From Moanibacter sp965226025 (GTDB taxonomy: Bacteria; Verrucomicrobiota; Verrucomicrobiia; Opitutales; UBA2987), in contig CBDDCD010000002.1 in NCBI GenBank assembly GCA_965226025.1, positions 62,001 to 126,000 on the forward strand: DNA of 64,000 nt, written 5' to 3'. The position numbers and the translations under genes are program-made. This document shows, piece by piece, positions 41,570 to 48,636 of the stretch. The notes under the pieces are model-generated. The model did not search any database. It was given only the letters and a program-made list of their open reading frames with translations, and was not told the DNA's origin. Every line of letters begins with the position of its first letter. The stretch's first letter is position 1.

Positions 41570-43189
41570 ATGAGGCAGATAGAATCCGTCGCTTCTGAGC
41601 TCGCCTCGATAGTTGAGAGCGCCAGCGACTTCGTATTCTCGTGCGACGCGTCCGGCGCCATCACCTTCGTTTCGGCTTCCGTGGAGATGGTTACCGGTTT
41701 CAACCCAGGCCAGTGGGCGACTCGATACGACGCCCATTTCACGGGAAATCCCTTAAACCGAGAAGCTAGAGAATTCACCGAACAAACGCTCAAAACGGGA
41801 AATGTCTACCCGCCATTTGATATTGAAATTTCCGCCCAGGGAGGTGAGCCGGTGACGATTGAGATCTCGCAGCGGGCCGCTATCGAGAAGGGGAGGCCGC
41901 AGGGAATTATCGGTATCGGTCGCAACGTTACCGACCGCAGAAGGGCAGAAAAACTCCAGCGGGGCAGGAATAGAGTCATGGAACTCATCGCCGACGACGC
42001 ACCCCTTGACCAGCAGATTCTGGCTGTCATTAAATGCATCGAGGAGGTCGTTCCTGACATGATCGCAGTGATCCACCTCCTGGAAAAAAGAACACTGCAC
42101 GTTATCGCAGCTCCCACTCTTCCTCGTTTTTTTCGAGAGGCGATCGATCATGTCGCTATCGGACCCGAAGTAGATTCAAGTGGTGCCGCCGCCTACACCA
42201 AGGAGCTGGTCGTGGCCGAGAATATAGCCACCCACCCGAACTGGAGGGCATTGCGGCACCCAGCTCTGAGAGCCGGACTGGAGTCCGCTTGCTCGCTACC
42301 CATCATTTCGGGTTCCGACTTGGTTGTTGGCACCTTCACTGCCTTCTGGAAATATCGTTGCTCTCCCGATTCCCGCCGTCTGGAGATCATTCATTCCGCC
42401 ACTCAGATCGCCGGAATCGCAATCGAGAGGAGTCTTGTTTCCGAGGAGCGGGGTCTTCTTGAAAGGCAACTTCGCCAATCACAGAAACTCGAGACGATCG
42501 GCACTCTTGCCGGAGGCATCGCTCACGATTTCAACAATATTCTCCAAGCAATTACGGGACATGCCGAGATGGCGATCGCCGAGGTCGAGTCCTCCGGAAC
42601 TATTCTGGCCGACCTTCAGGCGATTCACAAGGCGGCTACCCGAGCCCGAGATCTGGTCAAACAGATCCTGACTTTCAGCCGAGGCGGGGACCGGGAACTA
42701 CGCCCGATCCAGATCGGAAGAGTTGTCACCGAAACCCTCGACATGATCCGAATATCGAAACCGAGTTCGATCCAGTTCATAGAAAACATCAAAGAGAATT
42801 GCCCACCGGTCCAAGCCGAAGAGAGTCAAATTCACCAAATCGTTACCAATCTCTGCAGCAATGCCTTTCACGCCATGCGTGAGAAAGGCGGGGTACTCAG
42901 GGTCACCTTGGATTCGAGAGCGGTCGAACCCGGATTGGCGCGAGAGCACTCCGACCTGCATCCGGGTATGTACAACAGGCTCTCCTTCGCCGATACCGGG
43001 GACGGAATGGATCGCAGCACTTTGGACCGCGTCTTCGAACCCTTTTTCACCACTAAGAAGGTCGGAGAGGGAGTCGGGCTAGGACTCTCAGTGGTCCACG
43101 GAATCGTCTCTTCCCACTCAGGCGCCATCCTCATTGAAAGTGGAGAGAACTCAGGTACCACTTTTCATATCTATCTCCCTGAAGCTTAG
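41570..43189 (+). CDS. Soluble sensor histidine kinase (PAS-GAF-HisKA-HATPase)
   Basis: 539 residues without membrane segments. PAS domain ~8-125 (DFVFSCDASGAITFVS, GIIGIGRNVTDR), GAF-like domain ~145-290 (VIHLLEKRTLHVIAAPTLP, VAENIATHPNWRAL, ACSLPII), dimerisation box LAGGIAHDFNNILQAITGHAEM with the phospho-His near residue 317, N-box NLCSNAFHAM, G1 FADTGDGMD, F-box FEPFFTTK, G2 GLGLSVVHGI. The HDFNN type resembles hybrid kinases such as those partnering single receivers. Cognate receiver probably encoded at 43344. Confidence 0.92.
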   Translation: MRQIESVASELASIVESASDFVFSCDASGAITFVSASVEMVTGFNPGQWATRYDAHFTGNPLNREAREFTEQTLKTGNVYPPFDIEISAQGGEPVTIEISQRAAIEKGRPQGIIGIGRNVTDRRRAEKLQRGRNRVMELIADDAPLDQQILAVIKCIEEVVPDMIAVIHLLEKRTLHVIAAPTLPRFFREAIDHVAIGPEVDSSGAAAYTKELVVAENIATHPNWRALRHPALRAGLESACSLPIISGSDLVVGTFTAFWKYRCSPDSRRLEIIHSATQIAGIAIERSLVSEERGLLERQLRQSQKLETIGTLAGGIAHDFNNILQAITGHAEMAIAEVESSGTILADLQAIHKAATRARDLVKQILTFSRGGDRELRPIQIGRVVTETLDMIRISKPSSIQFIENIKENCPPVQAEESQIHQIVTNLCSNAFHAMREKGGVLRVTLDSRAVEPGLAREHSDLHPGMYNRLSFADTGDGMDRSTLDRVFEPFFTTKKVGEGVGLGLSVVHGIVSSHSGAILIESGENSGTTFHIYLPEA

Positions 43190-43343
43190 GTGCTGTCGTT
43201 CACACCTACTCTCGAGTTCTTCCTCCCGGGATTCGTCGTTACGAACACCAGAACGAAGAAAGGATTGATTGTTGGTAGGATTACTGATAGTGGTCAGCAC
43301 CTAATTCTTTTCTCAATCCCTTTCCCTTTTCGCGCTACACCAC

Positions 43344-43706
43344 TTGAAGATTCTCGTCATAGACGACGACGACGGAGTCAGAGAAATGACCCGTCAAATG
43401 CTTGACCGGGAGGGTTACGACGTTCTCACGGCGGAGAACGGTCATGAGGGTATCAGGATTTATGAAGAAGAGCCGGTCGATATCATCATTACCGATATCA
43501 TCATGCCCGACAAGGAGGGCATCGAAACCATCGTCGAGTTGAGGCGGACCGATCCGCAAGTCAAGATCATCGCAATCTCGGGCGGCGGAAAGTTGACTCC
43601 CGGTTCCTATCTCTTTGCGGCCAAGAAATTCGGAGCCCTCCGCTCTCTGACCAAGCCATTTACCCGCATCGAACTCATTGATGCCATCAATGAGCTGATG
43701 GACTAG
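43344..43706 (+). CDS. Single-domain response regulator (CheY-like receiver)
   Basis: 120 residues from TTG at 43344 (KILVIDDDDGVREM); no in-frame ATG is near. Acidic pocket Asp7-Asp10, phospho-acceptor Asp51 in IIITDIIMPD, conserved Ser in AISGGG and Lys in LTKPF. No output domain, so it acts in a relay with the kinase 155 bp upstream. Its TAG stop is the start of a TAGGAATCTGTCGGA motif that pairs with one at the neighbouring convergent gene. Confidence 0.92.
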   Translation: MKILVIDDDDGVREMTRQMLDREGYDVLTAENGHEGIRIYEEEPVDIIITDIIMPDKEGIETIVELRRTDPQVKIIAISGGGKLTPGSYLFAAKKFGALRSLTKPFTRIELIDAINELMD

Positions 43707-43802
43707 GAATCTGTCGGATCGAACTTGGTCGAGAATTACGACCGTCAAATTACGATCCGAGGTTCAGCGATGTTACGAAGCGCAAAGTCCGACAGATTCC
43801 TA
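43703..43802. repeat. Inverted TAGGAATCTGTCGGA pair containing both stop codons of convergent genes
   Basis: ACTAGGAATCTGTCGGA at 43703-43719 and its exact complement at 43786-43802. The left TAG stops the receiver gene, the right TAG (minus strand) stops the S26B-like gene. 66 bp in between. RNA from either strand could form a long-range stem. Confidence 0.85.
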
Positions 43803-44306
43803 GTGTTTCTTCCCATAGGCAATCGGAAGATCGCCCGTAAGGGCGAGCGCAGATTCATCTCCGGTTCCTTTCGGTGCCGTTACAACGCCAAACACGATTC
43901 CGAGGAAATTCGCTCCCGTAACAGGGTCTGAATCCAATCGCCGATTGTTGAAGCCCTTGGCGCGAAAGCCACACCCTTCCCGTGAGAAGATTCGGTGTGC
44001 TACCAAATCCCCCTCGCCATCACGGTAGACTGCGATCATCCCGACTTTCAGGCTTGAATAGTCGGTTCGTTCGACAAGGAGAAGAGAACTGTCTCCGAAT
44101 AGAGGAAGCATGGAATCGCCGGCGCCTCGCATCACCTTCCAATCCGGGTCCGTGGAGGCGACCTCGAGAGCATCACCCACCGCATTCCGATAAGTTCTCG
44201 AGGACGGATGCATTTTCGACTCTTTTCCCCTCGCCGGAAAAGGGACGACCATTATCGTAGCGGCGAAGAAAACCGCGAGGCGGAGACTGAGAAACCATTT
44301 GCGCAT
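43800..44306 (-). CDS. S26B/SipW-like peptidase-domain protein, exported
   Basis: 168 residues from ATG at 44306 (AAGGG precedes; signal-peptide-like MRKWFLSLRLAVFFAATIMV). Then GAGDSMLPLFGD with Ser65, LKVGMIAVYR, LVAHRIFS with His104, and AKGFNNRRLDSDPV with Asp125 or 127. Ser-His with a KG.NN..D motif is the pattern of ER-type/SipW signal peptidases rather than the bacterial Ser-Lys type. Paralogue at 44808 keeps the same 39-residue Ser-His spacing. Activity and substrate unknown. Confidence 0.72.
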   Translation of the reverse strand: MRKWFLSLRLAVFFAATIMVVPFPARGKESKMHPSSRTYRNAVGDALEVASTDPDWKVMRGAGDSMLPLFGDSSLLLVERTDYSSLKVGMIAVYRDGEGDLVAHRIFSREGCGFRAKGFNNRRLDSDPVTGANFLGIVFGVVTAPKGTGDESALALTGDLPIAYGKKH

Positions 44307-44807
44307 TCCCTTCAAATCGTCCGCGAGGGAGGTGAACAGGATAGCCTGAAAACCGCAGGTCTCTGCCCGAAACCCTCCAGATCCGGCGGTAGAATACCCT
44401 AGGAGTCTGTCGACGAAGCTTTGCGATCCTACCGTCCCCTCCTGCTTCCTCAATCCGATCGCGGATCACGACGGTTACCTCCATCGACATCTTCCTGGTC
44501 GCTTTTCCGATGGGCCGGCCCTCCCATTCAACGTGACAAATAAATCGACGGCCGTCGATTTATTTGTCACGTTGTCGACTGAAGAACTCAATGCCCATGC
44601 GGAGTTCGGGGCGCCATTATCCGCACTTCCGAGCGTGAAACGCCCAGGAGATCGTCCTCTTATTCGTTTTCCTACGCGTCCTTGTTCTCTGCTACTCCTG
44701 GAATTTGCGAAAGATCGGCACCCTGGAAACGATGTATAACTGGTGGGCTGATCAGGCGGGACTGCCTCCCACCGAATACCAGAGCCCGATCAAGTTTAGA
44801 TCCGAAA
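44307..44807. other. 501-bp divergent gap between the two S26B-like genes
   Basis: No gene supported. Holds a CTAGGAGTCTGTCG motif (44399-44412), and the 46-bp palindrome at 44529-44574. Promoters for both genes should be here. Confidence 0.5.
44529..44574. repeat. Perfect 46-bp palindrome with GACGGCCGTC core
   Basis: Self-complementary over 23 bp per arm; inner arms TCGACGGCCGTCGA, outer AT-rich (AAATAAA). Arms bear no resemblance to those of 39514-39555 beyond the core. Confidence 0.85.
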
Positions 44808-45272
44808 ATGTCAGAAGTAGCCATTATTCGCAGCCGGTCTTTGAGGCTCCTGCGTGTCTCGCTTATTTTGGTAACCGCCTTGGCCTCGGTATCCTGCGAA
44901 ACTGTGGAGCGAAGCGGAGGCCCAATCTCCTCGGTTGAGCGAGCCGATACGCTGCAGGCAGCAAAAAAGGTGAGAGGAAGAGTGGGCGGGGGCACGCTCG
45001 GCAGCGGGGGTGGATATTCAATGGCCCCGATATACGGCAGCAACACTTTGATAGTCACAGCCCCAATTGCCTTTGAGGAACTCAAAATCGGAATGATCGT
45101 CGCCTACAGAAGCCGGTCCGGCAATCGCTACGTCCATCAGCTCATTCAAAAAAAGCACCGCAACTGGGTGGCCAAGGGTCTGAATAATCCAACTCGGGAT
45201 CCGGAGCTGGTCACTCCCGAGAATTTAATCGGTGTCGTCTATGCCATTTTCAATTCCCAGAGTGTTATGTGA
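44808..45272 (+). CDS. S26B/SipW-like peptidase-domain lipoprotein
   Basis: 154 residues from ATG at 44808. Signal peptide with lipobox LASVSC (Cys30), then a Gly-rich stretch, GGGYSMAPIYGSNT with Ser71, ELKIGMIVAYR, RYVHQLIQ with His110, VAKGLNNPTRDPELV with Asp131, and LIGVVYAIF. Same order and spacing as the divergent neighbour. A signal-peptidase-like fold tethered as a lipoprotein is unusual; it may process or bind exported proteins (inference). Confidence 0.72.
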   Translation: MSEVAIIRSRSLRLLRVSLILVTALASVSCETVERSGGPISSVERADTLQAAKKVRGRVGGGTLGSGGGYSMAPIYGSNTLIVTAPIAFEELKIGMIVAYRSRSGNRYVHQLIQKKHRNWVAKGLNNPTRDPELVTPENLIGVVYAIFNSQSVM

Positions 45273-45278
45273 AGTTGC

Positions 45279-45290
45279 GATAGATTCCTA
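45279..45290 (-). repeat. TAGGAATCTATCG motif at ribF stop
   Basis: Minus strand TAGGAATCTATCG: the TAG is the ribF stop codon. Variant of the TAGGAATCTGTCGGA family. Confidence 0.55.
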
Positions 45291-46232
45291 GCCTGTTTCT
45301 CTGAGGATGGCGGAGGCCTTTTCCTTGTCGATTGAGATCTGCTTGCGAAGAGCATCCAAATCGGGGAAACGGGCTTCCGGACGAATGAAAGCGTACCACC
45401 TGACGACCGCCCTCTCTCCCGAGAGCACTTCGATTCCATCCATGAGATGAACTTCCAGCAACGGTTCCCCACCCTGCGATGTCGTCGGTCTCAGCCCATA
45501 GTTGGCAACTCCCGGAAGGCTTTCTCCTCGACCTTCCAACCCCACCCTCACGGCATAGACTCCGTAGCGGGGACACAACTCCGGATTCCAGGCGAGATTG
45601 ATGGTAGGATATCCGATTCGCCGGCCGATCTTCTGACCGCTGGAAACCCTCCCCTCGCAGAAGTAGACATAGCCCAGGAGCGTATTGGCCTCCTCAATTC
45701 GTCCTTCCTGGAGAAGTTCCCGGATTCGAGTACTGCTGATGTCGGTGCCATTATGTTGGATACACTCGACGCTGAAGACATGGAGCCTGAGCTTCTCGGC
45801 CTCCTTGATCATGAGTCCTACATCCCCTCTTCGACTCTTGCCGAAACGGAAATTTTCGCCCACGAAAACTGATGCAAGCGTCGGGAGCGAATCTTTTACA
45901 AAGGGCAGAAAATCCTCCGCTGCGACTTCTGCGAACGTCCGGGTGAATTCCTTTTGAACGACCAGATCCACACCCATTCCGTGGAGAATAGCTGTTTTCG
46001 TCTCCGAGGAAATCAAGAGGGGGGTAGGATTCTCAGGGTACAACACTCGGCTCGGGTCGGGCCAAAAAGTCAAAACTCCGGAAACTTCGTTTCGCCTTGC
46101 GGACTGAATCGCCGCTTCAATAACCGAACGATGGCCCAGATGCACTCCGTCAAACATGCCGATGGCCAAGTGGAGCGCCTTCTTTCCGAGCTTTACGTCG
46201 CTCAACTCATTAACCGCTGCCGGCAGCCTCAT
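45288..46232 (-). CDS. ribF: Bifunctional riboflavin kinase/FAD synthetase
   Basis: 314 residues, standard length. Converts riboflavin to FMN and FAD. N-terminal adenylyltransferase: AIGMFDGVHLGHRSVI, FVGENFRFGKSRRGD, ISSTRIRELLQEG. C-terminal kinase domain from ~185: GRRIGYPTINL, YGVYAVRV, GVANYGLRPT, LLEVHLMD. Start overlaps the truB stop by 4 bp (46229-46232), so the two are coupled. Last gene of the nusA operon. Confidence 0.96.
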   Translation of the reverse strand: MRLPAAVNELSDVKLGKKALHLAIGMFDGVHLGHRSVIEAAIQSARRNEVSGVLTFWPDPSRVLYPENPTPLLISSETKTAILHGMGVDLVVQKEFTRTFAEVAAEDFLPFVKDSLPTLASVFVGENFRFGKSRRGDVGLMIKEAEKLRLHVFSVECIQHNGTDISSTRIRELLQEGRIEEANTLLGYVYFCEGRVSSGQKIGRRIGYPTINLAWNPELCPRYGVYAVRVGLEGRGESLPGVANYGLRPTTSQGGEPLLEVHLMDGIEVLSGERAVVRWYAFIRPEARFPDLDALRKQISIDKEKASAILRETG

Positions 46233-46954
46233 AGAACGTTACTCGGCACCGCCTGGTAGGCCGGAATAAGGATTCGATGCACCTCCCCAAGCTCCATCGA
46301 TTCAAGATCATCGAGGCCAACTGAGTCCTCGATTCGAAAACGCTCAATCGCGGTTCTCCTAAGAGTCGACAGGTAGGCGCCGCAGCCAATCTTCTCACCT
46401 AGATCGTGAGCGATTGTTCGGACATAGGTGCCTTTGCTGCAATCAATCTTAAATTGCACCTCGGGCGATTCGAAGGCAAGCATTTCAATCGCGGTGACGC
46501 GGATAAAGCGGGGCTCTCTTTCAACCTCTTTTCCCTTCCTGGCCAGCTTGTAGAGGGCCACCCCTCCCACCTTTTTCGCTGAGAACATGGGCGGCACCTG
46601 GTACTGATCTCCAAGATACTCTTTCAGATACCCTTCGATACCGTCCTTCGTCAGTTCCGGAATTCCGCGCTCCGCCGTCACCACCCCTTCCGCATCATGC
46701 GAATCGGTCGACTTGCCGAGGACAAGAGTGCCTTGGTAGGACTTGTCGAGGCCCATCAGATAGCGCGAAAGCTTGGTCGCCTTTCCCACCAGGATGATGA
46801 GTAGCCCCGAGGCATTCGGATCCAGTGTCCCGGCGTGGCCGACCCGCTTCATCCTCACTTTGGCCCGGACTCGGTCAACCACATCATGTGAAGTGAGACC
46901 GGTCGGCTTGTCCACGAGGAGGACGCCTTCAAAACTTTGGCCGGGTGGTTCCAT
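46229..46954 (-). CDS. truB: tRNA pseudouridine-55 synthase
   Basis: 241 residues from ATG at 46954 (MEPPGQSFEGVLLVDKPTGLT); an ATG 23 codons upstream is less likely. Catalytic Asp45 in HAGTLDPNASGLL; KATKLSRYLMGLDKSY, VPPMFSAKKVGGVALYKLAR, CSKGTYVRTIAHDLG. Slightly short, without a PUA domain. Makes the T-loop Psi55 in tRNAs. A repeat element (47012-47099) separates it from nrnA. Confidence 0.95.
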   Translation of the reverse strand: MEPPGQSFEGVLLVDKPTGLTSHDVVDRVRAKVRMKRVGHAGTLDPNASGLLIILVGKATKLSRYLMGLDKSYQGTLVLGKSTDSHDAEGVVTAERGIPELTKDGIEGYLKEYLGDQYQVPPMFSAKKVGGVALYKLARKGKEVEREPRFIRVTAIEMLAFESPEVQFKIDCSKGTYVRTIAHDLGEKIGCGAYLSTLRRTAIERFRIEDSVGLDDLESMELGEVHRILIPAYQAVPSNVL

Positions 46955-47011
46955 AGATTTAGGAGTCAGCTCCAACCGCCGGTTGCCACTTCGGATCCGG
47001 ATCAAACGAGG

Positions 47012-47099
47012 CTGAAACTTCAATTGAAAGTTCCATATTTCTACATCTTGGAAGTATCGAAAGGTCGTCGGAATACTCGCATGAACATTGAAGTTTCAG
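47012..47099 (-). repeat. 88-bp CTGAAACTTCAATG-family element, complete copy in the nusA operon
   Basis: Ends CTGAAACTTCAAT (47012-47024) and ATTGAAGTTTCAG (47087-47099) are exact inverted repeats. In reverse it aligns over its length with 28437-28523. Sits between nrnA and truB. Confidence 0.7.
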
Positions 47100-47145
47100 G
47101 CCACTCGGAATCTTTCGTTGGTTCGCTCTGCGAATGATGAACCTC

Positions 47146-47161
47146 TTCCGACAGGCTCCTA
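47146..47161 (-). repeat. TAGGAGCCTGTCGGA motif at nrnA stop
   Basis: Minus-strand TAGGAGCCTGTCGGAA; TAG is the nrnA stop codon. Confidence 0.7.
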
Positions 47162-48157
47162 AATCTTCGATTCCAAGGAGCGAAAATGCGCATTCAAAGT
47201 CTCCAACATTCGCGGATAGAATGTGCCTAGCGGGCCGACGCAGTTAAAACCCGCTGCGCAGGCGTGGCCCCCGCCGTTAAATTGCGACGCCAACTTGTCG
47301 ACCCTATGAAGCGGCTCCTTGGATCGGAAGCTGCCCTTAATAGATCCGTTTCGTTCTTCCACCAGGATCCCTATCTCCACCCCATTTATGGCCCGGGCGT
47401 AATCGACAAGCCCTTCCGAATCCTCTTTCTGGGCGCCTGCCTCTTCATAGGCGCCATCCCGAAGAATTCCGACACAGACCTTCCCACCGCACTCGAATCT
47501 TAGGGTGGAGAGGAAATTCTGCAGCAACTTGAGCTTGCCCACGCTTTCCTCCTCATAAAGGTGCAGCGATGCGCCCGCGGCATCTGCTCCAAACTCCAAA
47601 AGTCGACCGGTGATGGCGAATACTTGCTGCGTGGTGGAAGGAAATCTAAACTGTCCCGTATCAGTGGCAATCCCAACGAAGAGAGCTTGGGCCGTGATAG
47701 CGTCAAACTCGAGATTCTGATCGAAGAAGAGGCCGGCAAGAATCTCTGCCGTGGCCGAAGCTTGGGAAGAGACCAGATTTTGCACGGCGTAGTTTTGGTT
47801 CGAAATGTGGTGATCGATATTGGCGAGGATCTCCGGGAACTCGTTCTGCAGCCCCTTTCCAATTCTCACGATGTCGGCACAATCGACGCATACCGCCAAC
47901 CTTCCGTCAACCTTGGCCTCGTCACCGGACTGAAACGGTGTGTCGCCCACAAAACACTTCAAAATGCGTGGAATCGGATCGGGACTGATGGCGATGGCAT
48001 CAACATCTCGATCTATGAGGACTCGGCAGAGCGCAATCTGGGAACCGATGCTGTCTCCATCCGGTCGCAGGTGTCCCACAACCGCCACTCTCTTACCCTC
48101 GAGTTCATCCAGAAGGCTTGCGAAACTTTCACGAAACTGCGGAAATAATTCGTACAT
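47159..48157 (-). CDS. nrnA: DHH/DHHA1 phosphoesterase (NrnA-type oligoribonuclease / pAp phosphatase)
   Basis: 332 residues. Motifs: HLRPDGDSIGSQ, VCVDCAD, NIDHHISNQNYA, GIATDTGQF, and DHHA1 FNGGGHACAAGF. Degrades short RNA oligonucleotides and 3'-phosphoadenosine 5'-phosphate. The position between rbfA and truB is classic for this gene in many bacteria. Its start overlaps the rbfA stop (TAATG). Confidence 0.93.
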   Translation of the reverse strand: MYELFPQFRESFASLLDELEGKRVAVVGHLRPDGDSIGSQIALCRVLIDRDVDAIAISPDPIPRILKCFVGDTPFQSGDEAKVDGRLAVCVDCADIVRIGKGLQNEFPEILANIDHHISNQNYAVQNLVSSQASATAEILAGLFFDQNLEFDAITAQALFVGIATDTGQFRFPSTTQQVFAITGRLLEFGADAAGASLHLYEEESVGKLKLLQNFLSTLRFECGGKVCVGILRDGAYEEAGAQKEDSEGLVDYARAINGVEIGILVEERNGSIKGSFRSKEPLHRVDKLASQFNGGGHACAAGFNCVGPLGTFYPRMLETLNAHFRSLESKI

Positions 48158-48504
48158 TAGCTTTCCTCATCCAACCCGAGCTCGTCGATCAGCGCATTGA
48201 GGTGGGCTCCCCGCTCCTGGGATTCGTCATAGACAAAATTCAAGTTCGGCAGGTACTTCAATACGATTCTCTTTCCAAGCATCCTCCTTAGCTCTCGACT
48301 CTCCGTGGTCAGAAATCGAGCCGCCGAGGCCGCCTTCTCGGAATCGCCGATGACCGAAAAATAGACTCGAGCGTTTCGCAGATCGGAAGAGACATTGACA
48401 TCCGTAATCGTGATATAGGTCGCTTCGGATCGGTAACGGGTATGTAGAAGATCACTGATCTCCCGCTTAACCAATTCGGAGACTCGTAACATTCGCTGGC
48501 CCAT
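48157..48504 (-). CDS. rbfA: 30S ribosome-binding factor A
   Basis: 115 residues. KH-like fold protein for 16S 5'-end maturation and cold adaptation. RVSELVKREISDLLH, ITITDVNVSSDLRNARVYFSV, ELRRMLGKRIVLKYLPNLNFVYD are typical. Stop overlaps the nrnA start. Separated from infB by 132 bp that include a dispersed repeat. Confidence 0.94.
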   Translation of the reverse strand: MGQRMLRVSELVKREISDLLHTRYRSEATYITITDVNVSSDLRNARVYFSVIGDSEKAASAARFLTTESRELRRMLGKRIVLKYLPNLNFVYDESQERGAHLNALIDELGLDEES

Positions 48505-48527
48505 ACAGACTCTCCCCTCCTAACCCA

Positions 48528-48596
48528 GACATTTCACACACTTCGTAGCGAGATCCCGGCGCACCGGGAATTGCTTCATGTCACTGCCTTTCCGCA
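48528..48596 (+). repeat. Dispersed ~68-bp repeat, copy 2 (ACATTTCACAC family)
   Basis: Matches 6081-6148: GACATTTCACACACTTCG, GATCCCGGCGC, TTGCTTCATGTCA and CTTTCCGC blocks. Lies between infB and rbfA inside the operon. Confidence 0.65.
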
Positions 48597-48636
48597 GCAC
48601 AGCAATCGAACCACAAGGTCTGACAGCCTTCCAGGT

